The notes under the pieces: model-generated
Databases searched by the model: none
Told to the model about the DNA's origin: nothing
The model's input: the letters and a program-made list of their open reading frames with translations, nothing else
Shown: piece after piece, positions 11,270-23,395 of the stretch
Position numbering within the stretch: the stretch's first letter is position 1
How the letters are laid out: every line of letters begins with the position of its first letter
Source of the DNA: Phocoena phocoena
Taxonomy: Eukaryota; Chordata; Mammalia; Artiodactyla; Phocoenidae
Direction: 5' to 3'
NCBI RefSeq assembly: GCF_963924675.1
Contig: NC_089221.1
Location: 139,480,263 to 139,544,262 of the forward strand
Length of the DNA stretch: 64,000 bases
Made by a program: the position numbers and the translations under genes

Positions 11270-11850
11270 AAACAAATAACTCCTGCCCAGAATCGTGAGA
11301 CAAAAGACTGACATCTGGAAACGTGTGTGATGCTCACAGGTTGGCCCCAGTGTTACTACAAGTGGGCCTGATGCTTACACCTGGACCATGTTTCTCTCCT
11401 GTTGAACATAAAATGTTTCACAGAAAATCAGCATCAGAGAAGATCATTCTGAGACCATCATAAAGTGATAGAAAAACACAGTCATTGTACAACTCACAAT
11501 ATCATACATCTCTCACTCTTGGCCAAAATGAGGGACTGCTCTTTCTTAACAATTAGATCTCCTGTCCTCTTGCTAGTCTCCTTTATCTGTAAATAGGATT
11601 GGAAATGTTTAATCATAGAGTTTCTCCCACTTTCTGATAGACCAAATTTAGAGCAAATCCCTGCTTTTTTAGACCCTCCCCCAAATTACCCAATCAAAGC
11701 CCAAATCCTTTAATAGGTTATTTCTAACATCATCTTACTTAGACACCTAAAGGTTCCCTATAGTGTGTATTCTCCCTGGTTTCAATAAGTAATCAAACCA
11801 CTAATTCAACTACAGGCATGTTCCTGTTGGTCTTTGGCCAAAGGGCACTG
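11270..11850. repeat. LTR-like repeat, copy A
   Basis: This is homologous to 26190-26770. The clearest shared part is 11667-11850 against 26585-26770, with shared landmarks 'ttagacc[ct]tcccccaa', 'caaatcct', 'tgtgtattctccct', 'ctacaggcatgttcctg' and 'agggcact'. Length and layout resemble an ancient retroviral LTR. I cannot name the family with confidence. Confidence 0.6.
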
Positions 11851-12653
11851 ACAATTGTGATGGCTGATAGGGAAGTAGTAGATTAAGGAAAGTGAGTTAT
11901 TTTTATGTGGCAGTCACCTGGATAGTGTTGGATTATCTGCTCTTTTAAGGAGACTGCTCATTCTAAAAATCCCATATCTCTTATATTTTTGTCAGGTTCT
12001 TCAAAGCAAGATGTTAGAATTTCCCTTCTTGATCAACAGTCATGTTTTCTGATTAACAGGTATCAAACTGTCTTCCATATGGTTTTGAGAAGGCCATATT
12101 TTTGCCTTTGGAGACCCTACCAAATACAATATGAAAGCTATTAAAATACACCTCCATCCCACATCAAATCTATTTTCTGCTCTGAAAATTTGAAAGGATT
12201 TTTGTTATTTTTACTTTTGAATTTGCTTAGCGCTGAGAAACTCATTTCATTTATGGTTGACTGATTTTTTTTAGCAATTATTGCATAAGCCTGGGGGATC
12301 ATTCACTGTGAGAAACTGAACCTGCAAGTTGCTTTAAAATGTATTGAAAACTTTATAAATACTAAATCTAGCAGCTAATGAGGTTGACATAATAATATGT
12401 TTACTTAAACGTTCATTAATTTTTATATCATGGCTTAAATTTCAAGTCGATAATTTTGTCTGTTTGTTTTTCAGGTCTTAGATATTTTCCTAGGTCCTAA
12501 ACATCCTCTTTTTTGCCTAATGACTAAAATGACCCTGTGTCTGCATCTACTATAGATAGTTCTTGCTGTTAGTCCATAATAGGTGGGAACAGTATCTCAC
12601 ATATGTTTATTTGATTTATTTGTTTATCATTTTTAACTTATATACATATATAT
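11851..12653. other. No feature recognised
   Basis: AT-rich unique sequence with no reading frame or repeat that I can support. Confidence 0.45.
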
Positions 12654-12871
12654 TTGACCCTTGAACAACACATGGGTTAGGGGTGCCAATGCCTGCACAG
12701 TTGAAAGTCCACGTATAACATTGTAGTCAGCCCTCTGTATCTGTGGTTCCACATCCATAGATTCAACCAACCTTGGATCATGTAGTACTGTGGTACGTAT
12801 TTTTTGAAAAAGTTCCAAGTATAAGTGGACCTGCATAGTTCAAACCAGTGTGGTTCAAGGAGGTTTAACTG
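12654..12871 (+). mobile_element. MER2/Tigger-like DNA transposon remnant
   Basis: Inverted ends are visible: TTGACCCTTGAACAACACAT at the left, and 'gttcaaaccagtgtggttcaagg' followed by TTTAACTG at the right. The interior 'tctgtatctgtggttccacatcc' and 'aagtataagtggacctgcatag' match the MER2/Tigger2 type. It is a short non-autonomous copy with no transposase. Confidence 0.85.
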
Positions 12872-12875
12872 TATT

Positions 12876-13375
12876 TGATGTGGTTTATTTACACAATGGA
12901 ATATTACTCAGCCGTAAAAAAGAAAGAAATGATACCATTTGCAGCAACATGGGTGGACCTAGAGATTATCATGCTGAGTGAAGTAAGCCAGAGAGAGAAA
13001 GACAAATATCATATGATATCTCTTATATGTAAAATCTAAAAAAAATATATACAAATGAACTTATATACAAAACAGAAACAGACCCATAGACATAGAAAAC
13101 AAACTTATGGTTACCAAAGGGGAATGGGAGGGGGATAAATAAGGAGTTTGGGATTAACATATACGCAGTACTATATACAAAATGGATAACAAGGACCTAC
13201 TGTGTAGCACAGGGAACTGTACTCAACATTTTGTAATAATGTATAAGGGAAGAGAATCTGAAAAAAATAGATATATATGTATGCACAGCTGAATCACTTT
13301 GCTGTACACCTGAAACTAACTATAAATCAACTATACTTCAATAAAAAATTTTTTTAAGTAATCAGAACTGAAAAA
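12876..13375 (+). mobile_element. L1 3' end
   Basis: Starts in the last part of ORF2 (CACAATGGAATATTACTCAG), then has a 3' UTR with 'tagcacagggaactgtactc' and an end at CTTCAATAAAAAATTTT. It begins within a few bases of the Tigger element's right end. Confidence 0.93.
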
Positions 13376-13384
13376 AAAAAAGAC

Positions 13385-14330
13385 AACTTGATGTACAGAA
13401 AAGTTGCAAGTAGAATATAAGGTACATTTTTTTTTCCCTGAACAATTTAAGATCAAGTTGTCAACCTGATGCCATACCACTCCATCATCCTTTTAGTGTG
13501 TACTTACTACAAACCAGAACATCCCCCTTCACAGCCCCACACATCCATCAACCTAGAAAATTAACACTGATACATTACTACCATAATACTTAGATCCCAT
13601 TCAAGTTTTGCCAGTGTCCCAATAATACCACCCTTAGTGGCACAAGAATTCAGTTCAGAATCATGCATTGATTGCCTTTTGTTAGGCGTCTTCAGGTCTC
13701 TTCAGGCTTCTTTACTTTGCAGTCGATCCCCAATCTTTCATTAACTTTTATGAATTTGTCATTATGGGTGATTAGAGACCAGGTGTTTTCTAGAGTGTCT
13801 CTTGACTTGAGGCTGTGTGATATTTCCTCTTCATCAGTATTAAGTCTGCCTCTTTGTGAAGATTAGCACAGAAGTGATGCTGTGTTCTTCTCCTTGCACT
13901 GTCTCAAGTAACAAATTTAATTTGCCCCATCACAGATGACGTATGCTTTGAGTATATGACTAAGATAGTGCCAGGCTTTTCTACTATAAAAGCTACAATT
14001 TTTCCACTATAAAAGCACTATAATATTATATTTGTGACTTTTATGTATTTCGTGGGAAGGTACTTTCAAATTCTGTAAATATCCCATTCCTTATTACATT
14101 TTGTCTATTAAAACTATAAATTCACACTGATACCTCAAATTCCAATTCAACACAACAGAGTTTGTTCCACTTTTCTCCTTTCCGTATTTGTACTTCCATT
14201 CTCTGACAATGAGAAGCCTGGCTTCCATTATCTTCTACATGTATATCATTTAATCAAATAACCCTGTATATAACCATCCCCATCACTGTCACCACCTCGG
14301 ACTGGCCTGAATGGTCTCCTGACCCTATTT
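13385..14330 (-). repeat. Old L1M 3' region, reverse orientation
   Basis: The plus strand carries the order known from old L1M 3' UTRs in reverse: 'aacactgatacattactacc', 'ttcaagttttgccagtgtccc', 'cttgaggctgtgtgatatttcctc', 'agaagtgatgctgtgttcttctcc', 'tctactataaaagctac'. Highly diverged. The exact subfamily is not named. Confidence 0.65.
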
Positions 14331-15680
14331 GGGCACTAAAACTTCATACTGTGTAGCACTCCTACATGGACAGGCTCCTGCCTCTGCTCAGTCTCCAATA
14401 CCCCACTCTGCCGCAACTACTGGCTTTAAGACTAATTCTGCCTCATAATAATATTGTAATTCCAGGAATGGAAGAGGAGAAAGAGGGTAGAAGAAAGAAA
14501 GAGAAATAAGAGAAAATAAGAGAAAATGTGTGAAGAGGAGCTATCTGGCATGTTTGCATTTATATCAACAGGAAGCTTTGTACTCTGGAATTGTTACCTC
14601 TTTCTCATTTCTATCCCCCCACAATTAAATCAAAGGTTAGCCTTGTACACCACCCTGTCAGAAGGTCCTTACTCATGAGAGGCCTATGATATTTAATGTG
14701 TATACCAAACAATTATAAACACATATGTACCTACCTAATAATGGTTCTATGTTATTATATTTTATACCTCATTACTCACTGGGGGAAGGACTTAATTATT
14801 ATAAAGTTACAACTCACTGATAATACCACATTCAGTTCTAATGTGTTCCAGAGACAATTTGCTACTTCTTATAAAGTAACACATTTTGTGAATGACTTAA
14901 TTAGGTGGATTCAAAATTATCTTCATAAGAAAGTCACTTTCAATTCCTTACGTTACACTTTCTTGAGTGGTAGAGGGTGAGGGACTTTGAGCTGGGACAT
15001 CACCAACTGTCATTAAGCTTTTATTAACTTTACAACAACTTGTTATCTCTATGTTCTCGTACAAGTATGTCATCTATGTTGTCTCTTGCAGTGAGTTTAA
15101 AAGATTGAAACCTTGACAAACGATCATAAAATATCAATGGTGTACTTAACTTTTGAGCTCATTAACTCACTGTGTATTTTAAATACAGATAAAGTATTGC
15201 ATTTCTTATAGTTACTGTATTAAATTACATAGCGCTTGTAAATGCTTACCCAGTACCTAAGTGGGTAAGTGTTTATCAAACTGGAGTAGTATTTCCATTA
15301 CTTGCATAATCATTTCACTATTACAGGTGAAGTGGGGATGTTAGAACTTAGGGTTCTTGAATTCTATCTGTATTCTTCTCTGTAGCTCCTTGTTTCCCTA
15401 TTTGATATAGCTGAGTTTAACAGTGCCAATGTCTTTCTTAAAATACAGTAATAATATAATAAAGTAGAAACCTTTACATATAATACATAAACTATAAAAA
15501 TATACATACTTATTTTAAAAATAAAAGGCATGTAAGCTTATAACCCTTTTGTTAGGAGGAACTTCTTGTCTCTCTTGGATCTGCATGTTATGTGAAGAGG
15601 CATTGACACCTTCCACTCCAAATTATTTTAAGGGTATTTGTACAGAAAACAGCACTGAAACATAGGGAAAGTATCTCCTT
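14331..15680. other. Unique DNA with a purine-rich patch
   Basis: 14468-14530 is a GA-rich patch (GGAAGAGGAGAAAGAGGG and similar). The rest is AT-rich, with a 94-codon frame at 14696-14980 that shows no recognisable motif. No gene supported. Confidence 0.45.
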
Positions 15681-17020
15681 GCAGAGTAGAGGGCAGATGT
15701 ATTTCTAGATCAGAATAATAAAAATGCAATCTCCCTTTATGGCAAAAGTTGGGAATGTTTGCCAGCAGTGTTTGCCCTCTTATAAGACTGGTGTTTCCTA
15801 AACGTAGTTTCTCAGCAGTGATGCAAACTCACTGGATGTACTGCATCCATTTGGGTCCTCCTCTGCATCACTCTAAGGAACTAGGGAGGTAGGGACAAAG
15901 GGAACTGATGTCAATATTGAAACTCATACCACCTGCTGTGCCATGAGGAACAGTCTTTTATCTCTGACCTAGGAGTCTTGTGTTTTCTGCCATGATCTGT
16001 AAAAATATGATAGGCTTACTTGTTAGACGGCAAGTAGGGCAAAATCTCATATTCTGAACAATGATTGACATTTTTTTGTATTACTTTTGACCTCTGCCAT
16101 ATTCTCAATTCTCACACTGTGAAATCAGCTTTCTTACACAAAGTCATGGAAAAATATCTTCACTGGCTTTATGGTTTTGCTTTTTCAAAGATTCATTTAA
16201 TGAACCAAGAATCCAGTTAATAGAGAGGCTATCTGAGGCAATTATTATGAATCTGTGTGATCCCAGGGGGAAAAATACGTAAATAATGTTAAGGATAGAG
16301 AAATTCTTTTTGAGACAGAATTCCTGTGTCTTCTCTGCATTTTTGGCAGGTTAGCTCTTCCTAATAACTCGCAGTGTTGAGATGATCACCTGCCCACTCC
16401 AGATGCTCCAAGTGCTTGCGTTAAAGGAACTTCTTGCAGCAAAACAGTCACGTTTCTAGGAGACTCAGACTTTCAATAATGGATTCTACAGAGCCTAAGA
16501 GCAAACATTCGTCAGTACTCTCAGGTTCATCTTATCTGCAATTAAAAACTGTAGTGTCACCTTCAGAATAAGGTTTCCACTTTCTCACAAGATCAGAGAA
16601 TTTATAACCCACAATTGCTACTAGAAATCCCATGATTTCTATTGAGTGAAAGGCTTGGATTTAAGGCTGTTTTAATAAAATATATTGATAGTTAGACATA
16701 GGCCCTCAAAATATAGATACACTTCATCAACCGAGGACCTTCAATAGACTAACTTCCAGTTTTGATAAATTCCTAATAACATAACTATTCAGTGCCTCTC
16801 AGGATACAAGTAAAAAATATAGCTACCCAGTGAATTTTACAAGGGCATTGTCACTGAGAAAGTGGAATTTGATTGCTTTAAAGCAGATATAAGATGGCAT
16901 TTGTTTTCAATGATCTTGATGGCTTACATGTTTTAACTCTCCAAGAGTAAAGTCCCACACCCTTGGCAAGAAGGAGTTCTTTTCAAAATTATATACTGCC
17001 CTTGGCTGGGTGTGAGCCAA
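15681..17020. other. Unique DNA, no gene seen
   Basis: Part of 15800-16000 ('accacctgctgtgccatgaggaacag', then 'ctgacctaggagtct') has the look of an old LTR, but too little is preserved to call it. The rest is unassigned. Confidence 0.4.
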
Positions 17021-17024
17021 AGTT

Positions 17025-17235
17025 CATTTAGTGATTTAACAAATTTATATCGAACTCTTTCAGCATGCCCGATGCTGTGCTAAGCCCCGAAGGCTATAGC
17101 AGTGTACAAGACGGACTCATACCCTGCTCCCACTGAGTTCGCAGTTGACTGAACTAACAATTACCAACTCAAAAATTGTAGTTTTGATAAGTGCTATGCA
17201 TGACAAGAATGTGTGATACAAAATTAGACTGCAGA
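17025..17235 (-). repeat. LINE-2 3' end, reverse orientation
   Basis: The plus strand reads 'gcatgcccgatgctgtgctaagccccgaaggctatagcagtgtacaag', then 'gataagtgctatgcatgacaag', the reversed L2 3' end. Confidence 0.75.
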
Positions 17236-17455
17236 GTGGTGGAGAGAATTTTTGTCATGTTTCAAAGAGCTCCCATTCCAGAGGTTAGCTGTTGGTAGCT
17301 ACTGTTCCTTGAGAGGTTACAGTCACTATCATTCTTCAAAATCAGAAACATCATCACTTTTCTGGTTGCATTTCTTATAATTCTTTTCGACTTTTATCCA
17401 AATCTCATCCTATCCAATTCCAGCACAGGTCATATTTAACTATTTATAAAACCTC
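17236..17455. other. No feature recognised
   Basis: Unique sequence. Confidence 0.4.
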
Positions 17456-17860
17456 AGTGATGCCACTGTCACAGACTGCATTCCCTAGAAAGCAGACTCT
17501 GAGATTAAGAGGTTTGTTTGGATCTCTCGGGATTAATACCCATGCAAGGTAAGGAAAGGAAGCAGGATTGGACAGATGGATAAATTGAACTGCAATGCAA
17601 TCTTAATGAAGACTGCAGCTAACCCCATGGAGAGCTCTGAAGATACGACTGTCCTTCATAATTGCTTTGAGTTGGAGAGTGGTGGTTAGCTTGTTATATT
17701 CCCAGTTGATCAGTCACTGCATGCAGTCTGGCCTAGGAAAAAGGTGTGACCTTAAACAAGGCAGTTCTAATAAAAGCACTTCCTAAAGACAGCTGTCTGC
17801 TGAGATCTGTCTGCTGGCAGCATTTCTAGCAGCCAGGGGACAAAATTCTTCATTCTCCAA
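17456..17860. repeat. Probable old interspersed repeat, unnamed
   Basis: 'ttccctagaaagcagactctgagat' followed by 'aagaggtttgtttgg' resembles a common dispersed mammalian repeat (LTR-like). A related opening may also lie at 61330-61400. I cannot assign the family. Confidence 0.4.
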
Positions 17861-17899
17861 GAATGTGTGTCATGCATCACCGCACCCACCGCAGCTGTT

Positions 17900-18240
17900 A
17901 TCTCTCTTGTGTACAGAGTTTCACATGTGCTGTGTCCTCTACCTGAAACAGCCTCACACTCTATTTCTCTTAATATCTTCTACTCCTCACTCAAGTCTTA
18001 GCTGAAATGTCTTCCTCTTGAAAGCTGCTCTTGATGGACTCTCCCCCCCCCACAGAACGCTTTTCTTCTCTTACTGTAGCCCTTATCACAGTATATTCTA
18101 GATGTCTGCTTACTTTCTGTATCCTCTTCAAAATTCTGTGCTACTTGAGGATATAAATTATTCATCATTATATCACCAATGCTTAATATTATGGCTACTA
18201 TAAGGCAGAGCATCAATAAATACTGGTTGATTAAATGGTT
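17900..18240 (+). repeat. LINE-2 3' end
   Basis: Clear L2 order: 'tcaagtcttagctgaaatgtcttcctc', 'gcccttatcacagtatattctag', 'tgtgctacttgaggatataaatt', 'agagcatcaataaatactggttgattaaat'. Confidence 0.88.
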
Positions 18241-18243
18241 AAG

Positions 18244-18285
18244 AGAAGGAAGGAAGGAAGGAAGGAAAGGAGGGAGGAAGGAGAC
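18244..18285. repeat. (GGAA)n purine repeat
   Basis: GGAA units with GGGA interruptions, immediately after the L2 end. Confidence 0.9.
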
Positions 18286-18309
18286 AAAAAGAGAAATGGA
18301 GTATGGGAT

Positions 18310-18480
18310 TTGAAGACAATCAAACCACTCTTTAAATTCCAATTTTCTAACATGCCAGCTGTATGGCTTTGGATAAATTATTTAATATCCCTAATTTTCA
18401 CTGTCTTTCCTGTGTAAAATGGAAATAACTCCCACCACTTAGGGTTGTAATATATCTGTTACAGAATAGATGCCAAATAG
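18310..18480 (+). repeat. MIR SINE fragment
   Basis: MIR landmarks: 'gccagctgtatggctttggataaattatttaat', 'tgtaaaatggaaataactcccaccacttagggttgtaat'. Confidence 0.75.
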
Positions 18481-18859
18481 ATCTTTGGTTCCTTTTCTCC
18501 TCATCTTCCCTGTGAGTGCAAGTATGAAAATATACAAGTTCTAATGTTCTCTGAGTCTATGCAAAGAATAATGCATTTTTTTCATACCACAGAAAAAATA
18601 AAATATTGTCAATTGAGGAGTATTAAGAAGTTAATGTGGTAGAGGCCTAATATGTGTGAGGTCTGATATTAATTATAAAGAAGCAAGTATTGGAGTGACA
18701 AAATTAGAAGGAAAGTGGGAAAACATTATAATATTGGGTTTTATATAACCTGTGAAGCCTCCTTCCCTGGGTCTGGGTAATACCAGGACATCACCTGCCT
18801 TTTATGACATGGAGAACACCATGAAGTTTATAAAATAGTATTACATTTTCAAATCGAAC
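18481..18859. other. No feature recognised
   Basis: AT-rich unique sequence. Confidence 0.45.
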
Positions 18860-18878
18860 TTTTTTTTTTTTTTTTTTT
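18860..18878. repeat. Poly(T) run, 19 bases
   Basis: A sharp homopolymer that abruptly borders a more GC-rich block to its right. It may be the reversed poly(A) tail of a minus-strand retrocopy. Confidence 0.85.
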
Positions 18879-19500
18879 GCTTGCTTCCCTCATGTGCATG
18901 TCACTGTGCAGGGGACCTAAAAGGACATGGCTACTGGATGCAGGTAGGCTCTGGTATCCAGGACAATTTGACTTGTAGTCTCAGTCACAATTCTGCCTCT
19001 TCAGATTCGGATTTGCCCGTGTCTTAGCCTAGGAACAGCCTCTTCTATGTCCTGTACCTAAGACTTGTCCTGGGACCCCACCATTTCCCAGATTTACACA
19101 CCTGGATCTCACCCAGTTTCAGTGAATGTCAGGGAATGACAAAAATAAGTCTCCTGCTTTTCTGGCCTGCAGTTGTTCTGATCCAGCTCTCTTCAGAACA
19201 GCTTTCCTAAGGCTCCGCGACCATCCATCCTCTGCACATGCCCAGTCAGAAAGATTAACGGCGGAGCAACTCTCCAACCAGTGAGGCTGGCTGCGTTCTG
19301 GGCTTTGGCCACAACATTTTCTCAGGGTCCAGGGGGTACTGTGGGCAATGGTAATGAGCTGCTCAAGGAGCCAGATGCAGTTTGAGGTCTGGAGGGTGTC
19401 TGTGTGCTGTCAGTCTTTTCCTGACCACCCTAGTCTCTAGTGATCTCCCTTCCTGCAAACTCATCAATGTTGTCTCCTTAGCTTCCTCTGTACATGGTTA
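18879..19500. other. GC-richer block of unknown origin
   Basis: By eye it is clearly less AT-rich than its surroundings, with a few CpGs (19216, 19259). No reading frame, polyadenylation signal or target duplication that I could match. It could be a minus-strand retrocopy of a non-coding transcript or an old LTR. Confidence 0.3.
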
Positions 19501-19584
19501 TATGTTTTGGTGATAACATTTAATAAGTTGACTACAGAATAAAATAGAAAAATCTTTAGATGGACAATTCAAAGCCTTTAAAAT

Positions 19585-19995
19585 TTGACTTCAATTTACC
19601 CTTCAAAGCGTGTCTCGCATCTCAAACCTACCCAGTTCAAGGCAAGATGGCCCTTTATTCTTCACTCTGCCTCAACATCGACTTTACTCTTACTTCCTGA
19701 CCATCTATTTTTAACACAGTATCAAAGTGACTTTTTAAATATTATAAGCCATAGCATGACTTTCCTCTGCACAAAACCCTCTAATAGTTTCCTTTGTCAC
19801 TCATAAAAAACAAATTACCTTTATCATAGCTCACGAGGCCCTTTGTCATCAGTCTCCCCTCCCTATCCCCTCTCCATGACTTACCTTTCTACCCTACTTT
19901 ATTCTATACTAACCACACTGGCCTTTTTGTTTTTCTCAATATACCAAATATACTTCCACCTCAGGATCTTTGCATTTACTGTTCTTTTCAGGCAA
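19585..19995 (+). repeat. LINE-2 fragment
   Basis: L2 body landmarks: 'catgactttcctctgcacaaaaccctctaatagtttcc', 'tactaaccacactggcctttttg', 'caggatctttgcatttactgttc'. The 73-codon frame here is part of the repeat, not a gene. Confidence 0.8.
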
Positions 19996-20434
19996 AATAA
20001 ATTTGTTTTTTGTTAACACAGGATATTCGATGTAAGTATAATCAATTAAAATGTGTAGTTATTCTGGTCCTAGATCAGTCCCATTGACAACAGCCTGGAA
20101 TCTGAAGAACTGAAAGTTTTTCTTAGGTCTGAACCATTTATAATGATGATCTAGCCAAATGAAGTAACTTCTAAATGATTACAGAAAGATTAAATTATAG
20201 TCAGCAGAATGTTGCTATTGGTATTTTAAAATATTCTAATTCTCTTAAAATGAGTAATTTATATTTGAAAATGTGCATGTAACTTTTCTCTACTCCAAAG
20301 TATCATAGTGTTTCAATAATTTCTCTTTGACATTATTACCCTTTATTGTTGGTATTAGCGTAAAAATCTGTTGTTTCAGACTGAAAGTTTCTTGATTGTA
20401 AGGATTAAACCTTGAAGTTATAAAATGAGGAAAA
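19996..20434. other. No feature recognised
   Basis: AT-rich unique sequence. Confidence 0.45.
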
Positions 20435-20540
20435 ATAATAATACATATCTCATAGGGTAGTAGTGAGAATTAAATGAAAAATTCATATAAAACAGCACAA
20501 ATTCTGACATACAGTGGGAATTTAATTTTAAAAAGCTATT
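20435..20540 (+). repeat. MIR SINE fragment
   Basis: 'aataatacatatctcatagggtagtagtgagaattaaatg' is the MIR core 3' half. Confidence 0.75.
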
Positions 20541-20628
20541 GCTAATAATACTATTATTTATTCTTCTATGAAAGAACCTACCATAGATGCAGTACAAATT
20601 TCATGCTAAATAGATATCTATAGATAAA

Positions 20629-20660
20629 GGATGGATGGATGGGTGGATGGACGGATTGAT
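20629..20660. repeat. (GGAT)n microsatellite
   Basis: GGAT repeated with GGGT and GGAC variants. Confidence 0.85.
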
Positions 20661-20849
20661 AGGTAGATCCAATATGGAAGAAAGACCATATACCATAATA
20701 ACACCATTAATACCAGTTTTCAAAAATTCAGTGTTAAGGAGATATAGATAAACATACATATGTTTATTCCATCCTAATCTGCCTTGTCTAGATAATGTAG
20801 GGCTGATGAGAATCTTATAAAGATTATCTGAGCAATAGGTAGAGATAAT
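20661..20849. other. No feature recognised
   Basis: Unique sequence. Confidence 0.4.
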
Positions 20850-21065
20850 ATTAATTGAGCCCCTGTGTATCTGTTATATCTTTTAATCTTTATAGTGGTT
20901 TTATTTAGTAGGCCAGCTGTTGTTTTGTTTTATTTTGTCTTTCATTTACAAATGAAGACACCTGAGGCTTAGGGACATGAAATAACTTGCCCAAGGATTC
21001 ACCTAAGTGGAAAAGATAGACTATCTCTAGCACTCTTTCCAATTCATTTTACTGCCTCTCACTAG
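20850..21065 (-). repeat. MIR SINE, reverse orientation
   Basis: The plus strand has 'catttacaaatgaagacacctgaggcttagggacatgaaataacttgcccaagg', the reverse MIR core. Confidence 0.82.
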
Positions 21066-21224
21066 GCCCTGCCAAAGGGTGTTTGCTTTCTTGAATCACT
21101 TTCAAACTGGTAGTTACATGTGAAACACATGATTCAAAACATGGGGCACCTCCAACTTTTTTCTGGAAGTTTGGACTAAGGGAACTTCCTTATCTGTTAA
21201 GTCTTTACATTAAGATTTTCCAGG

Positions 21225-21586
21225 TGCTATAGATTGAATGTTTATGTACCTCCAAAATTCATATGTTGAAATCCCAACCCCCAGTGAGCTTAAAGTTGGA
21301 GCTGGGGGCTTTGGGAGATGATTAAATCATGAGGGTGGAACTTCATAAATGAGATCAGTGTTCTTATAAAAGATACCCAAGAGAGTTCCCTTGCCCCTTC
21401 TGTCATGTGAAAACACAGAAAGAAGACAGCCTTCTACGAACTAGGAAGCAGACCTTCATCAGACACAAAATCTGTCAGTGCCTTGATCTTGGACTTCCCA
21501 GCCTCCAGAACTGTGAGAAATACATTTCTGTTATTTATAAGCCACCCAGTCTATGGTATTCTGCTATAGCAGCCTGAACTAACACA
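21225..21586 (+). mobile_element. MaLR solo LTR (MST/MLT1A type)
   Basis: A well-preserved ERVL-MaLR LTR: starts TGCTATAGATTGAATGTTTA, contains 'ccaaaattcatatgttgaaatccc', 'aagatacccaagagagttcccttgcccc', 'ttgatcttggacttcccagcctccagaactgtgag', and ends near 'cagcctgaactaacaca'. The bases CAGG at 21221-21224 and 21587-21590 could be its target duplication. No internal retroviral region remains. Confidence 0.92.
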
Positions 21587-21590
21587 CAGG

Positions 21591-23125
21591 GCTGTGAAGG
21601 TTTTAACCTTTTCTGAAAGGCTTTTGAAAATCACACGTAGGTGAGAGTAGCTATACCATGGATAATCACTGCCAACTCATTGTAATTTGTATTGTAAATA
21701 TTCAAGCAATTTCCCCTTTACTGATATATTCTGATCTTGGTGTTGGTCATATCTTAACACAGAAAAAAGATGTCCAGTACACCCAAGACCATCCATGCTC
21801 TTAAATAACTGTCTCACATTAATAGGTAAGGGAAGAAGGCACACACAATATTTTGCACCACATCAAGAGAAAATTAGAAACCATGATTTTCAAGGATGCC
21901 AAAGAGTGTTCAATGCCAAAAGGTAGTACAATTCAGAAGAAAGTGGCCAGATACATGTACAATGTATTTTTGTTTTACTGATGATTCTCACTGCTGTGCT
22001 GATACACCCTCCAACTATATTTTATTGATTTATTAAATAGAAATTGGGTGCGATTTATTTTTTAAAAGGCCTATTTCCAGATTGAAAGGCAGTTTTCTCT
22101 ACAAAGATAGACTGTTTCTTGCCCATAAATGGCAAAAGTGGAGCCATGTTCTCCCAATATAATTCAGAAGTAGAAAACAAAGAATGTTATTTTAGTCAAG
22201 CACTAATTATTTTCTATATTGCTTACAACTCACATTTGGAGCTGAATTTAGGTCACATTCACCCACAGATCTTTCTGGAAAGAAACAAAAAATGGACACC
22301 TGATTAAATGTGGCAAAGTGAACATGACGTTTATCTCATCTCTTTCCTAAGTGACAGAGCATGAGAATGTGTACAAAGGTATATACATCTTCAGTGGCAG
22401 TGCAGAATATAAGACAACAGAAAGTTGGAAATCAGTAGAGCAGTGTCTGACTTATTAACAGCAGTTCCAAAAAAACTTAATCTTAAAATAGAAATGGGAA
22501 AGGCATTCCCAATTTGCATAAAAGAGCTTAAATGGCTTAGCCACTGACTGCATAAGGTAAGTGGGTTTATAAACAAGAGACTGTTTAAAAATCTGTCTAA
22601 GAAGTAATTTGACTCCCCAGTCCCATGCCCATATCTATGCAATAGGGAATCAGTTCTCCCACTCTCCAGCAGAATACTGCCAGCCTTACTACTGGCAGTC
22701 TCTTCACTAGGGATTATCACTTTACTCTCCCACACACTTTGGATATAAAAATAATCCAAAGAGTCACTGACATTGGAGGTTCTCCAAGGAAATAACCCAT
22801 TCAAACTAACTTACAATAAAGATGACAGTTGATAAGCATAAAGCGTCTCCTTCCACAATGGCAGAAATTCCAATGGGCATTTTAGTTCCCCTCCCTACTC
22901 TTAAATATGAACCAGGTATCACCAGATAGCTAAAGAAAGCATCTAACATGAAAGGCAGACAAAAATAAATAGAAACACACACCAAAGCCAGAAAAGACTC
23001 TTAGAAGGTATTTTCATATTTAGGGAAAATAGTTATTAAGTTTGGGAAAAAATATACTCATTTATTGAATAGGTTAGCTGAGAATAACAGCTTCTTGACC
23101 ATAATATAAACACTTGACAACTGAG
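21591..23125. other. Unique DNA, no gene seen
   Basis: The longest repeat-free open frame of the window, 137 codons, lies on the minus strand at 22391-22804. It shows no domain or motif I recognise, no conserved composition and no exon signals. Reported under findings and otherwise treated as chance. Confidence 0.4.
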
Positions 23126-23129
23126 GGAC

Positions 23130-23395
23130 AACATAACGTAGTAGTTAAAACATGGCCTCTGAAGCCAAACTCCTTGGGCCTGAAGTTCAATCTTTGAGAC
23201 TGTAGTTTACTAACAGAACACCACTTATTCTTACTCATCCCCTCTGTGCCTCAGTTTCCCTTCTGTAGAATATACATGAAATAGTACTTACCTCCTAGAC
23301 TAGGAAATAATGTTGTGAGGATTAAATAAATATTTGTAAAGTTTGTGGAAAATGTCTGACACATAGAAAGCACAAGAAAAATGTCTGTAAGAGAT
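23130..23395 (+). repeat. MIR SINE
   Basis: MIR order: 'cgtagtagttaaaacatggcctctgaagccaaac', 'ctctgtgcctcagtttcccttctgtag', 'gttgtgaggattaaataaat', 'tgacacatagaaagcac'. Confidence 0.88.

Noticed and set aside
14468..14530. GA-rich patch as a regulatory element
   Set aside because: Imperfect low-complexity sequence with no other supporting signal.
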